Part shown: positions 32,235 through 44,934 of the stretch, piece by piece
Numbering within the stretch: position 1 is the first letter of the stretch
Layout: the number at the start of each line of letters is the position of its first letter
Assembly: GCA_038503075.1 (NCBI GenBank)
Contig: JBCAML010000019.1
Coordinates: 744,001-808,000 of the forward strand
Direction of reading: 5' to 3'
Length of the DNA: 64,000 nt
DNA from: Gyromitra esculenta
Taxonomy: Eukaryota > Ascomycota > Pezizomycetes > Pezizales > Discinaceae
Made by a program: the position numbers and the translations under genes
The notes under the pieces: model-generated
Database searches by the model: none
What the model was told of the DNA's origin: nothing
The model's input: only the letters and a program-made list of their open reading frames with translations

Positions 32235-33688
32235 ATGCTCCTTCGACCAACAGCCTACATTTGCCACCGTTGCATATTTCGGCAATCTGTCCGGTCAACC
32301 GGTCAATTCCGATTCCAATCCACTGGTAACTTCACATCTCTTTACGTCTCCCTGGTTCAGAAACTAACACACCATGCAGTTACAAACGGTGCCTCCCGTC
32401 TTCCAGGAGGTCTCCTTCGACGAGCACAAGAACTAAGCAGGGAGCATGGAGAGCTCGAGAGGAAGCTGTCTCAAGATTATAACAAGGGAACTGCTACACG
32501 AGCAGGACAGCTAGCAGGCGTTAGTCAAGCACTGAAGGAGTACGAAGATGCCATAAATGTGCGTTTGTACATACCATTTCAGAAGAACAGAAAGAAAATC
32601 CAATCACACCCCAAACCAGAGATATTAACCCACCACACCTAACCCAACAGAACCTTAAAGATCTCCAAGAGATGGTCAGTGACCGGTCATTAGACGCTGA
32701 GCTACGTGAAGAAGCAGCAGCCGACATCATAGCCACCGAAGAATCCCTTTCCACACTTTCCAAAGCCTTAACCCGCTCCCTCGTACCCCCTCACCCATTC
32801 GCACATCTCCCCGCCCTCCTCGAGATCCGTCCTGGCACCGGCGGCTCCGAGGCATCCCTTTTCGCAAACGACTTACTCAAAATGTACACCACCTACTGCA
32901 CATCCATCCGGAACTGGCCGGTCTCGATGGTATCCCACACACCAACCACCGAGGGAGGCGATGGGATCACTGAAGCCATATTCGAGGTCGATGCGCCTGG
33001 AGCGTACGATCTGCTGCGGGTGGAGGCCGGCGTGCACCGTGTCCAGCGGGTCCCGGCAACAGAGAAACAGGGGCGCACACACACATCAACTGCGACAGTG
33101 ATGGTGTTGCCGAGCTTTCCGTCGACGGAATTATCCGATGGAGAGGAGGATCCAGACTCTATTATTGATATGAAAGACGTGCGGATCGATATCATGCGGG
33201 CCAGAGGGGCTGGAGGACAGCATGTTAATACGACGGATTCGGCGGTGCGGATGACGCATTTACCGACTGGGTTGGTGGCGGCGATTCAGGATAGTAGGAG
33301 TCAGCATAAGAATCGGGAGAAATGTTTGCAGGTTCTGAAGAGTAGGATTGCGGAGAAGCGGAGGAGCGAGAGGGAGGCGGAGGAGCTGTCGTTGAGAAGA
33401 GGGGTTGCGAAGATAAATGCGGGAAGGGCGGATAAGTTGAGGACATATAATTATATACAAGTAAGGGTCCTACTTTATCCCATCTAGGTGTTCTGGGATT
33501 GGGAGATTTCGATTTCGAGTGTATTTACTAATGGGAAATAGAATCGGGTTACGGACCACAGATGTGGGTTTAGTTTGCATGATCTTCCGAGCTGTATAGA
33601 CGGTACGAGTTTGGGTACGATGATGGACGAGGTACGAAAATGGCAGATGGAGAGAGACGTGGAGAATCTGGATCCGGATGCCGCTTGA
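32235..33688 (+). CDS. MRF1: Mitochondrial peptide chain release factor 1
   Basis: Mitochondrial class I release factor that reads UAA/UAG and triggers peptide release. Exons 32235-32558, 32651-33460 and 33542-33688 (426 residues, family-typical). The N terminus MLLRPTAYICHRCIFRQ, with arginines and few acids, looks like a mitochondrial presequence. Domain landmarks: ALLEIRPGTGGSEASLFANDL, AYDLLRVEAGVHRVQRVPATEKQGRTHTS with the PxT-type recognition tripeptide (PAT, about 243-245), the catalytic GGQ in RARGAGGQHVNTTDSAVR (about 296-298), QDSRSQHKNREKC, and the RF1 C-terminal NYIQNRVTDHRCGFSLHDL. The last intron (33461-33541) falls exactly between YIQ and NRVTDHR; without it the protein would end soon after. 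The ATG is the first in frame with the presequence. Confidence 0.96.
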
Positions 33689-35553
33689 TTGCGATTGTTT
33701 CAGAGGATACATATCAACTTAATCGACGCATAGAAAACGGCAAAATATCATAACTTATTCCGGTGTTACAAGACCGCATTGCGACAGTGCTTTGTCACGG
33801 GATTATTGAGCATAAACGAAAAGCGTATAAGAAGTTCTATCCAGCCTATCTATGGGGCTCCCGATCCAGTTACTCTTTGATCTTAAAAATTCGTCTGCTT
33901 TCCAGAACGTGGCTTCGTGTGGATATTTATATTTGAAGATACATATGCCTTCGCATTTTCGGATTTTTAAATGAAGCAAACATATATCTATAATCACATG
34001 TACATATACTTGTACTTAACGATATAGAATATTCGCACGAAGATGCTAACGCCCTAACAAATAGTAGCGGATGTCTTGTTGTTGTTGTTGCTGTCGTCGT
34101 TTATTCATTAGGTACATTCAACCCGGAGGTTATGGTACGTAGTGGGTATCTTCAAAGAAGTAGACAACGAGGGAAGTTGACTTCTTACCACGAAAGCTAA
34201 TGCCTCGATTCAGTAACAGGGGGCTGAAGTATGCAAGTACCTAAGCCCGGCTGATAAGACTAAAATTGTGGCAGATAGCAGTGCTTTCCACACATCTGTT
34301 GTAATATTGGGGACGAACGAGATCGATGCTTGTTTCTCTAGGGCTGGCAGCGTGCTCCCGTCTGTATACCAGCATAATAGGTTTCTAGAACCTCCCGAGT
34401 GCCCGTGGACTCAGGCCTATGTCTCTCACTAATTTCCGTCTCCGAGCCTTCCCCGAGAGCTCACCCGGAGGACCCCCATATTAGGAAGCTTCTCCAACAT
34501 CAGCATGAAGTTCACCGAGTGACATTCCATGATCTAAAGCCCAGCCCGCAAGGTAGCCCCACCCCAAGATTCGAAATCCAGAGATCCCGTTGAATCAAGG
34601 GGGGAAACTACTATAGGGTCTCTAAACGTGAGGCTTGCACTGATTTCATCGCTTCAGCCATCATGTCCCAACACCCGCCCTTGGAAATCAACTCTACCCG
34701 TTCTTTTTTCTCTTTTCTTGAGTGATTTCAGGCGAGAGGAACGATCATGAGGCTAGAAAATCACTCTATAGCATACTCTTCTGTGTTCCAGTGTTTGTTT
34801 GTATAGCTAAGAGTAGAAGGCTTCGCGCTACCACAACGAAAATGATATAACTGAGGACCACCTGGCTCCAAAAAATAGCCATCATATAAACTTGCCAATA
34901 CGGATCCTGAGGCAACCTTCCTCCCCAGCTTTAGCAGCCCTTTATGCACCAATACAAACACGGCTACATTCAGGTTTCCACGTATGATGGGGTAGGTGGA
35001 ATAAGGCCAGCAGCAAGCCCGGACCCTGTTTCGCCTCCCTATGTATTAGCCTACCAACCTCACAAAAATCTCAAGACAAAGTGGTGAGATGCCGATATAT
35101 TTCCGCCCAGCCCCCACCACCACCCCCACTTGCATAAGTCTTTCCTAACAGGCTGCCTGCCTGTTCACATGTAGCGCGGTGGGGCAGGCGAAAAAGAATC
35201 TACAAATCCATGCCTTTGCACCTTTCGATGCCCAAGGGTTTTAACTAGCCTCAGGTTGGCAATGTTGGTTTATTGGTTTATCAGCCTTACGCCCCTGTCT
35301 TCGGCTGCGGGTCTTTTCCCAATTATTGCGGGTTCTTGCGGTGGGTATGTATTCCGAAAAGACGATATCCCGAAAAAAAAGCACATATGGTTGTTGGAGC
35401 AATCATATAAATGAAGTGACGTCACTTACCCGAGCAGGGTTGGTAGAATCTTGAACGTCATTTTACATTCACTCGAAATCCAGTACTGCTTCTGGCACAA
35501 CTTACACCAACTCGGTTTTATCAGGCGCCATTGAAGTTGCGGCTCAATGTCGC
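33689..35553. other. Intergenic, no gene seen
   Basis: Left part of a long gene-poor block. AT-rich, short frames only, with a TTG/GTT trinucleotide run near 34078-34100. Confidence 0.45.
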
Positions 35554-35999
35554 TTAAGCTCCTCCAATGCCTGTCCAGTAAAAACAAAAAATGTTACGTG
35601 TGTTGTAGACACCCAAGCTTGTTTCAAGAATCTTAGTCGATCGCTAGGTCTGTTACACAATCCCATTGGCCAAATAGCCCTAGTCGTTTGGAATAAACCC
35701 ACCCTTCTAGCATTGATGGTGTAGCTGTGTTGCATGAAAGACTCACTTCTCCAGAAGACTCCAGGATTCGCCAGTTTGCCGGACATAAAACCCGTCGGTA
35801 CGGTGCTCAAGTATTCATTAAATACCCATATAGTGTAAATAACGACCACAATCGGCCGGGCGACAACCCACAAAACTCCCCGTCCCCACAAACAAAGCAA
35901 ATAAAATAACACACAGAGACAACAAAGGATAAATGGATGCAGGATTGGAAGGGTGGATAGGCTTGGTGGTAGTAATTTCGTTGAGGTGCTCATTGCCAT
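35554..35999 (-). CDS. Possible small membrane protein (doubtful)
   Basis: The ATG at 35999 opens a frame with a strongly hydrophobic segment (LPILHPFILCCLCVLFYLLCLW, then VLWVVARPIVVVIYTIWVF), two possible TM helices, followed by FMSGKLANPGVFWR. A good donor (GTGAGT, 35746-35741) and an acceptor at 35571 preceded by GTAAC and a T-rich tract would join it to a five-residue end (SIGGA stop), giving 89 residues from exons 35999-35747 and 35570-35554. Without splicing the frame continues to 151 residues with no recognisable features. I know no family for it and the surrounding DNA is a desert, so this is a candidate only. Confidence 0.35.
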
Positions 36000-38900
36000 A
36001 TCTCAAGAAGCCGCTTCTAGTGACCAACAGAGCTATGAAGAAATTCTTCCCTTCAGCTCACTTAAGGCTCTTCCTTAAGAGGTTGCGGGAAGGCGCGTCT
36101 ACAATGTTTACAACAATTTCAGTAGATAGTACTACATCACCTCCCAACTAGAAGTAGCCTAGCAGAAAACAGCTCAGCAATCTCTCGGTGCTGTGGACTG
36201 AGGGAAGCCGTAGGAAAATCATACTCAAGTCGGTGTAGGTCAAAATATCAATACCCCAGTTCAATTGAAGCTCTGACGAGAGGAATCCCTTCCTATGATT
36301 CTATGGTATATCATGGAACGACTGAATCTATTATCTAAACGAAAACCGTTTCAGATTTGTTGCCTAGTTCTTGTATTTGATCTTAGAACATAGAGCCATT
36401 CATTCTTAAATTAGTTATAAAGCAGAACAAGGGACCCGTCATTGTAAATGGTAGCGCGCGCGTGGACCTTCGTCCGATCAGGTAACACTAAGTCTTATAA
36501 CTTAAGCACCGAGTTAGTATTTCACGAATAGGTGAATAGATACTTGGGCGATCTTACTAACCCCAACAATACACGATATACAATCATGAGGTCTTTAATG
36601 CCATAGACCTCTCTATGAAGAATGCAGCGAAATTCCTTTTCGCCACCTATATTGAGTCGGCGTGGGCCCGAGTGAGCGAGCGTGACTGAGATGGAGTTAT
36701 CAATTCAACCACATCGTATTGTGTCGAGCTGTAAGGTACAAACATCCTCACCCTTCAGAACCTTACTCGTTAGGTCAAAAGAGTATCAATTTCGTGGATT
36801 ACGTGCCCATCACATAAAGAAAAGGCAGTTACCACGTAACAGGAAATAATCAGAAACCCTTTCCCCGCAGTGTAGAGACAATTTTAAATATCCTATAGGT
36901 TTCTAATTCAGTTGCAACATAATTCCATTAGCATGCAATGTTCTCCGTCATCCTCAGTCATCAACCTAAAGTGTGACATTCCGCCCCAACAAGTTAGGAG
37001 TTGATTGCCTTTTGGGAGGTACAATTCGTACCTCACGGCTCGATAGTATAATACTCAACGGCTTAGGAACTCGAGTACATGTAAAAGATAGTGATCAACA
37101 TGCCACGGGAGAGTATATGTGCATAACTTCATGCTTCCTTGGCATTTAAGCCCGAACCAGGTATATTGTGTTTCCGGTCCATACCAAAATAAGTTGTTTG
37201 CATTCAGACACACCAATCATCATCATCACCCATCTAACCAGGCCTTCATTTCACAAACTTACATCAACAAGATAGCCCCCAAAGTGCTGTTAATGGAAGC
37301 CCCTTATGACCGTTTCTGTGGTTACCATCTCGTTTCACCCGAAAACTAGGGTTTGGGTTTAATGGCTGTGAGGTCGATATCAAACGCCCAGCATCTTATC
37401 CCCAGATGGCGATCACGAATCGATTACGCGCCATGCATAGATAAGGTTTAGGCAGATACCCCCCCTCTCCCAGGTGTCATATCTATACGGCCGTCCGAAG
37501 CTAAATGATGCTTCCCACACGGTAATTAAAATATATATCTATATCTATAGTTCTGACGTGTATGAGCAGAACCCACTTCCTGCTTCCTGGATATTCGCTT
37601 AGGTATCATTAATTTACCACGTGGTCGAGTTGTGCAGACAGGGGTTTTCGGAACGGAAGTTATATCCGTGGCCTTGGGGAATGTCCGTCCGATATTTATT
37701 TTTGTAAAAACCATTAAATATTGGTGATGTTTGCGACAAGGGTTGATGAAACAGGGATGGAACTTCCGTTGATATGTAGAAGAAAAACCTCGAGTGAGTA
37801 CTCGTGACCTGGTGTCATTTTAAACATTGGGATTTTCATCAAGGAGGAAGAAAAAAAAAGGGTCAAACCGTGCAATGGAACACAGTGCTTCAACTCCATT
37901 GCCAAGTTTGAGGCGGGCCAGAAAACGGTCATCCTGACGATCAGTATGGATAGGGATCATCCAGATGATCCCCCATCCAATCGGCCGATTCGAATAGGGA
38001 GGCGGCGTGAAAGAGCCAACAGCTTCTTGGAATAATGTTGATGGGTTTCAGAAATCATTTACTTGATAGAGTTAGTAGCGTCTCTAGTTAAATCTGTGCC
38101 GCGCCGGCAGATATACTGTCAGTCAACGCTTATCCATTAATTTTGTAGGTCCGACAAGCCACCTAAATTTGCGGAGCGTTCCCTAGCACTAGCACCAGCA
38201 GCAGAGCTCTGCCAGCTTTATGATTTACATATATGCTAGTGACTCAGCTTGCCGCGCTGACTCGTCAGCTTCAACAGCTCGGACGGTGATGTCAAAAGGA
38301 GATAAATAAAAGACACTCCTATAGATAACTGCACAATATGTGATAACTCGAGAAAACCGATCGATTTAGTGAAAGGGAAGGAATACCAAAACCTTGTTCA
38401 AGTGCGGGACACCCTGTCGCAATTATATATAAAAAGCCCATCATCATCATGAGCTTAGTCTGTAGGAGCACGCTATAATAATAATAATAATAATAATAAT
38501 CCAATTAGTTGAGGTGTAAGTAGGTTAGGTTTGTTGGTAGATGATATAAACGAATAACACATGGAGGTGCACGTGTACAGGTAGTAATCTCCACCAATGA
38601 CATAACATAATTCTAGCATCAGTTGCAGTTAGAACTTCGAAAGATAGACCCCTGTGCATAAAACACTGCTCCTATGGCTATTAGGTGGATTCTTTTGCAA
38701 TTGTATTTATTGCCTGCAACCATATTATGTGAATTCGATTAATCTGCCTCTTGACCAGTCCTCGTAGATCACTTTGCACCAGATGAGTAACAGGGTAGGG
38801 ACAAGCCTAGGATTCGATAAACCATCACATTTCAACTTAGGACATACACAGCTATAATATCAGGGCCTTCCGTATATGCGAAAGACTAAGGAGATAGCTA

Positions 38901-41900
38901 GCTTGGGGACCGAATGCCTTTGCCTCCATATCGCGATACCACCGAGCTTCTAGGATTTATTAGAAAATATAGATCTGACGATGCTGGAATCTCTCAAGCT
39001 CCCAAGGAGCCAGTAGAATACTTACGCCATGCCCTTTTGGAGATCGACTAGTGCGAGTGATTATTTATGATCTGAAGACGTGATTTTTTCGAGTGTATCG
39101 CAATTAACCCCACAAATTCCATAGATTATTTTTTCACCTAATCGCCAAGGATGAGAAGAAGCCTCCACTCGATCAATATTACACAGTTTCAATACCACAA
39201 AGACACGAGAAGAAACATCGGGTACAATCGGACTAACGCTCTCAAAGGCACAAGCCACCCCTCCAAAGCAAGTAGAGACATGGTATGCAAGTCTTTCGGG
39301 TGAATTGAGCATCAGGCTTGGCAGACCGACCCAATATATTTAACTTGAACCGAGAGGACGCTACAAAAGTCGAAGCAGAATTGAGATTTGTGTGCATATA
39401 TAAAAGGACCGCAGGGCCTCCAAATCTAGAAGCTCTCCTCCACCTGGGGTTTTCCCGTTAACAAATCGTCACCGGATCTGGTGTAGCTGCATATGCAACT
39501 TGTTATACCAGTACCCGGGACAAAAAAATCCAATGCTATCGTGTCATAACCCTCTCACCGCGCAAGAAAGCGTTCGAATTTTTTTTTGAGGCAGCCGCGA
39601 TGCCCGGCGAAGGGTTTTATACTCGGAGGGACCCGTTTAGTTTCGGACGAATTTCGCCCCCAGTCAAGTTGGTAATTCCCCCTTCTTTCGATCGACACCT
39701 CATCACGCACAGTAAGCAGGTTGCGTCGATCCGATTCGATATGTTTGGATGCGATACGGTGTAAATTAGAATTTGCGGGGTTTTCAAGGGAGGGGGGTGT
39801 TCAAATCTTGGAACTTAAGAAGCCACCATTGCCACCACGCGGGTGCTGATACAAACAACGGAAAGAGGTATTCGTAACCTTTTGGAGATTCAAAGGGTAC
39901 ACGATCGAGATCTCCGTCAGCCCTTTTATCCTTACAAACAAAGGGAGAAGAAAAAAACTTCTTCCCCCACAGGTAAACCTGCGTCATCTTGTGACACTTG
40001 TGGGGTAGTCTGACGGAGGAAGAAGAAGAAAAGTTTAGATGTTCGCATATCACCCCCACATGCGACATCAATACCCCCACCCCTTCTGTATCCTTTTGTG
40101 TTCACGAGGATTCCGCTTTCGGGGTTTTCAACACTGCAAGTGTGGGCAGCGAATCGAGGGCGTCGCACGCGACGTGAGAGTCCCCGGCGGTCGTGATTTT
40201 ACTCGATCCACGTGCGTAATGTCCAATGCACCCGACCAGTCGTATGTCGGCAATGGGTGCGTGCGTTTGTATGTTTTATCCACTTCTGGTACCTACATGT
40301 AGGGTCCACCATAAACATAACGACAGGAAAGAAAATCAACCACTGCTATGCATATCGTGGGTACCATTATCCTTCCATGTATTAATAAATTTGAATCGGG
40401 CTAGCCAAAAAATATTCCGTGAGAATTTGCTGAGAGGTAGTTATCCACCATCTATGACCATAAGGTAAAGTTCACGATCAGTATCGATTGCGACAATGTG
40501 CAGCTCAAATTTTTCAGTCAATCAATCCGGGAATTCGTTTCTCGGGAATAGCCTTCAATCAATCAAGTCGTAGCTCAGCCTTGCCAGTCATCTAGTGATG
40601 CTCAGGCGTCGAAGGTCGGCGGGCTGAGCACGGGTTCATATGGAAAACCGGGAACTTATTGCAGTCTCTGAAGTAGAGTATTCGTTCGAAGGCAACGACC
40701 ATCGTATTCGCTGATATCATTCTATTATGGCAACGTGCGCATTCGTGATTATGCCGAGGAGCACCACCTGAACGAAAAAACCCCGTAGCCTAGAGTCTTA
40801 ATGTACCCACGACAATGCAATGGCGATATAGATATCACAGCACCGGGAAGGGGGGTGGAATTGGTACGGTATTCGTACATCGTTCCCATGAACGCAGGAG
40901 TAAATCGGTAGTGCTGCAGAGTTCTCAAAGGTAATACCGTAGTCATCCTGACTTATTCCTACACTTCCCAACAATACGGTACCAAAAACACCCCGCCTTC
41001 TGGTACTGTAGTTTGAAGTTCCGCGTGGAGATACTCATTAGTCCCCTCAAGATTTCAAAAATATTGTCATGATCTACCTGTGGTCTCAGGCTGAAGCTTA
41101 CTCTAGTACACAGTTGCCTTTAGTAACCTTGCCCATTAAGGTCCGTAAATGCTTATCCTGACGTCACCGATGTTACACCTAAAATTGTTTCCTCCGAAAC
41201 AATACCGACAACTTGTCTCAAACCTGGAAAAGCTCTCCGCTCGCACCGACAATGCGCACCACCGAATTTTACAACGGGGTTCAACGTGAAGGCCCAGATT
41301 AAACGCTTCCCGCACCTTGTTCATTCTGGAATTTCTCATCTGCAGATAAGAAACTGTCTCAGAGCGTTCCGGCCCCCGGATGATGCATGACGCGCTCGAA
41401 TGCTATGGGCACGTCGATTACCGAGACCTGAAAAAGCCCCAAACCGTGTTAAGGCATGTGTGTTTCGGAGGCCGAGGACTTGAGACGAATGCAAGGTACT
41501 CGGAGCAAGCGTTTAATACCCGAACACGCAAGTGGCATGTAGAGTTTTCTAGCCAGCCAAAAAGCTGAAATTCACCTTACCCTCCAACAGACCAAGACCC
41601 TCTAACAGCTTGCATGCTCGTACTAAATGCCTGCCCCGAGCACGTATGTCAGAAAATTATCGCTTTTCTCTGCGCTACATGACAGCCTCCGAATTGCGTT
41701 TGTAATTGGGGAAATGCCGTTAAACGTATAATGATCTGATGCACATAATAATCGGTGTTTGTCAAAAGAAGAAAAAAGAAAAAAGAAACAAACCAACGAA
41801 TTGATCAGGGTCTATCAACGTCACTCATTGACTTATTACCATCGAATCGGAGCGATAAAGAACCGAAACCATGCCTAAAAATTTCTATTGGACTAAGGTT

Positions 41901-44279
41901 CTCTCAAACGCCTGCTCGCTGTCAAAATATTCACGCCCACATGGCTACATGTAGTTCAGTTAACACGCGTCTAACACCCAGTTTTGCCGCGAGCTCGTGA
42001 AGACAATCCGTCCCGATCATTCGTCGTTGAATCAACACAGCATCATCTAAAAAAATTATAAAATTTTCTGAACCTAAATATAGAAGACACACAACGTTAG
42101 CACCACCGCTACATATGGGGGTGTAGAATTTCGCCTGGCCAGCGGAGACTTGGTCCCACCCTGGTGAGGGAAAACCCCACAATTATTCCGGAACCCCCGA
42201 CTCAAGCATCGTTGGATTCGAAACCCCGCGTTGAAGGTCATGCCATACCATGGAAAGAGAAAAAGATCCTATTTGATTGCTTCACGATCATGCCTTTCAA
42301 TTCCGATTCCGAACAGGGGTTACTTTATTTTTGTGTTTCCCCCCCTCCTTCCATCATCAATCAGCCAAGTTTTCTTTCTTTCGGCATGAACTAGTCTACC
42401 CGGGTGCAGGGCGGGCGGCGGCATCTTATCTGATCCCATCCATCCCTATCCTTCTGTCCCCTGGCACACCCCGCGACTAGTTTGAAATTAATTTCGTCTC
42501 CATACTCGGCTTACACCAGCCAGTCCGGAAAAAGATACCCTGGGGCCTAGTCTGTGAATGTATGTCATGGACACGTAAAATTAAAGTGGGCCAGGGATAG
42601 AGAGAGAGAGAGAGAACCGTAGTGCAGCCAGCTTACGGAGCGCCGAGTACGGGTACGGCAGCATGTGAGCCGCCGCTGTTGCTGTCCATTCTCCGCCCAG
42701 GAGAAACACCTTCCTTCGATGGGAGGAATGTAGGATATAGGTACCTGCCTGCACGCCCACCTACACGTGCAAACCAGGATTTCTGGGGAAGCGGGAAGAA
42801 TGTACGCTGCCACCACCACTACAGATGCTCTACCAGGTAGCTGGGGGAGGAGGAGAAAGCAGCACGGGAGGGGAACACCATTCCGAACGTATAGACACTT
42901 GTGCCTACTGTAAAAGAAAAATCGAGTTGAGCTCACGGTTTTCCTCTCTCCCCGCTTCGCGAGTTGCAACCATCTTTCCAAAAGAAAACGATAGACCCGG
43001 GACTAAACAAAACAACAACAATTCAACTCAACCTCCTCGCTTGTGATCTCACCAATAGGTCAAAGTGCGAGCAGTGCACTCCTGTCCATCAAAAGTAGGT
43101 GCAGATAGTTTGAACTTTTAATTTTTTTGTTTTGACTCTTCTACCCCTTTCCCCATGCACCCGGTGCACTTCTGGTTAGGTTTCAAGGTCCATGATGATG
43201 ATAACAAGGAGTATACAGCAAGTAGTTAGAGTAGAATAAAAGGTAGGTAGAAGGAAATGAAAAAAGCCCGGCCGAAGTGCTTATGTAGCTAAATAGAGAG
43301 AGCAAGATAGTACGCCCCACCCACCCATAGACCCGTCCATCCGACTCTCACAGCCCCCCTTCCCCAAAAGGTAAAATAAAGAACACGGAAAAACCCAACC
43401 ACGAAAGAAAAAGGGGGAGAAATAGGTTCGGAGTAATAACGTCCCATAAATAAGTGAGTAAAGCCAACCAAAGCCAACCAAAAAGAATAGAAAAGCGCCG
43501 ACCCACTCCTACACCGCCCTGCCCTGCCGTGCCCTGCAACCCAGGGAGCCCGTGAGGGTAAAGTCTAAAAGGATCCGCACTATATACCGTACAGCCACCG
43601 TAGATGAAAAAAAAGCAGCCAAGAGAAAAAGACAAGAATTGAAGAGAAAGTGCAATAATGAGTGATAAGAACGTAGGGTAGAACAGCGGTAGAGGTCAAT
43701 CAAGAAATAAGAGAAACCATGCAACGTAATAACAAAACCAAACACAAAACACCAAAGGAAATGAACGAAACAAATACAAGAAAATCAGATAAACTCCAGC
43801 AGATATAGTAATAATAAAAAAATAGATAAAAAAGCCCCACCAGATAAAGGGTTGAAATTTATTTTGCTCCCCTCCCAATTCCGTTTCGCATGCAGATGTG
43901 GCGAGTGTCCGGTCCGTGTATGAAGTTAAATATGGAATCCGCGGTATCATCGTGACAAGTCGTAAGAGAGCAGGCCTTTCCCCCCGAAGTCCCAACCTGA
44001 AGAAGTGTGAATTTATGACTGAGAGAGGACGGGATTCGTCATCCTATCGCCATGTCTCTCATGTATCCAATGTAGGATTCGAAGCTAAGCAGCTCGTATG
44101 CCCGCTCCGTATGCCTCGCTCGAAAATATCAAAAAAAAGAAATCGACTTTTCCCAAACATCCAAAGCCAAAAAAAAAAAACCAAATCAAAAGCAACCATC
44201 CAAAAAGACTCGCGAATACCCCCCACCCAATTTATATATATAAAGGAAACGTGGTCGGTAGGTCGAAAGATTGGTTGCT
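36000..44279. other. 8.3-kb gene desert
   Basis: I find no credible gene on either strand: frames are short, stop-rich or low-complexity. Contents: TACATGTA palindromes at 37076-37083, 40294-40301 and 41946-41953; a 20-bp near-palindrome GGGATCATC-CA-GATGATCCC at 37953-37972; an ATA trinucleotide run at 38475-38500; and several poly-purine runs. From about 43040 to 44279 the plus strand is A-rich, consistent with 3' flank of the minus-strand coiled-coil gene. No transposase or reverse transcriptase motif was seen, but decayed elements cannot be ruled out. Confidence 0.5.
38475..38500. repeat. (ATA)n microsatellite
   Basis: Uninterrupted ATA trinucleotide run of 26 bases in the gene desert. 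Confidence 0.9.
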
Positions 44280-44934
44280 TTATTTTAACCGACTACTTGA
44301 GTTTCGGTTCCTGTTGGAATCTCCAGTGATCTTTGAGGTTGCCATTAATGAGCCGATATACCTGCAGTAGTGGTCAGTAAAGTGTTTTTGCCGTAAGTTG
44401 GCTCCAGCAGGAAGGAAGGGATTTGGTGGTGGTCGTACTCTTGAAGGAAGCGATTCTCGCCTTCTAGTTTGTCATGCTCTTCCCGAACCTTATCTACACG
44501 ATCGAGCAGTGCCAGGAGACCAGACTGTAGAGTTTTTGCTTGTCTAAGGAACTATTTAGCCGACTGATGTTGAAACGCAGATGGGATGTAGTAATAAGTT
44601 GGAGTGCTCACTGTTCAAGCATAGCTTTTGCTTCTCGGCCAATTCGTTCTAACTCTTCGCTGTTTCTCCGTGGACTCATACTCCTCGCATCATCCTCAGC
44701 ATACACCTCTCGCTCTATTATGGGCGATCTCCCTCTTTCTACCACGTCGGGATCTGCTCTGGATGCTACGCGATTCTGGCCCATTACTTGATGGTCTATA
44801 GGGTCTTGATCTCCGTGTACTGAGCCTGGTGTCGATGAAGCGGAGGAGTTGGCAGATAGTGGTGGCGACTCCAACACTTCGACGTGCGAACGCGAGGTAA
44901 TTGAACGGTTGTTTGGCGGTCTTGTAGAAGACAT
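44280..44934 (-). CDS. Short coiled-coil protein, SCOC-like
   Basis: Exons 44934-44612, 44543-44439 and 44361-44280 (169 residues). The first 90 residues are disordered, S/P/R-rich (SANSSASSTPGSVHGDQDP, RSPIIEREVYAEDDARSMSPRRN). A heptad-like helix follows: EELERIGREAKAMLEQQ, then AKTLQSGLLALLDRVDKV, REEHDKLEGENRFLQEYIGSLMATSKIT. The LLALLDRVDKVREEHDKLEGENRFLQ-YIG core matches the SCOC/Slo1 coiled coil, which in animals and yeast binds Arl-type small GTPases at the Golgi; that role here is inferred. The second intron splits GAG and restores YIGSLM; reading through it destroys the match, which supports the model. The start is the ATG of MSSTRPPNN. Confidence 0.83.

Noticed and set aside
43900..44110. 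Possible structured RNA (snoRNA- or 5S-like words)
   Set aside because: ATGA- and CTGA-like words occur but not with correct C/D box spacing, and no 5S consensus could be aligned.
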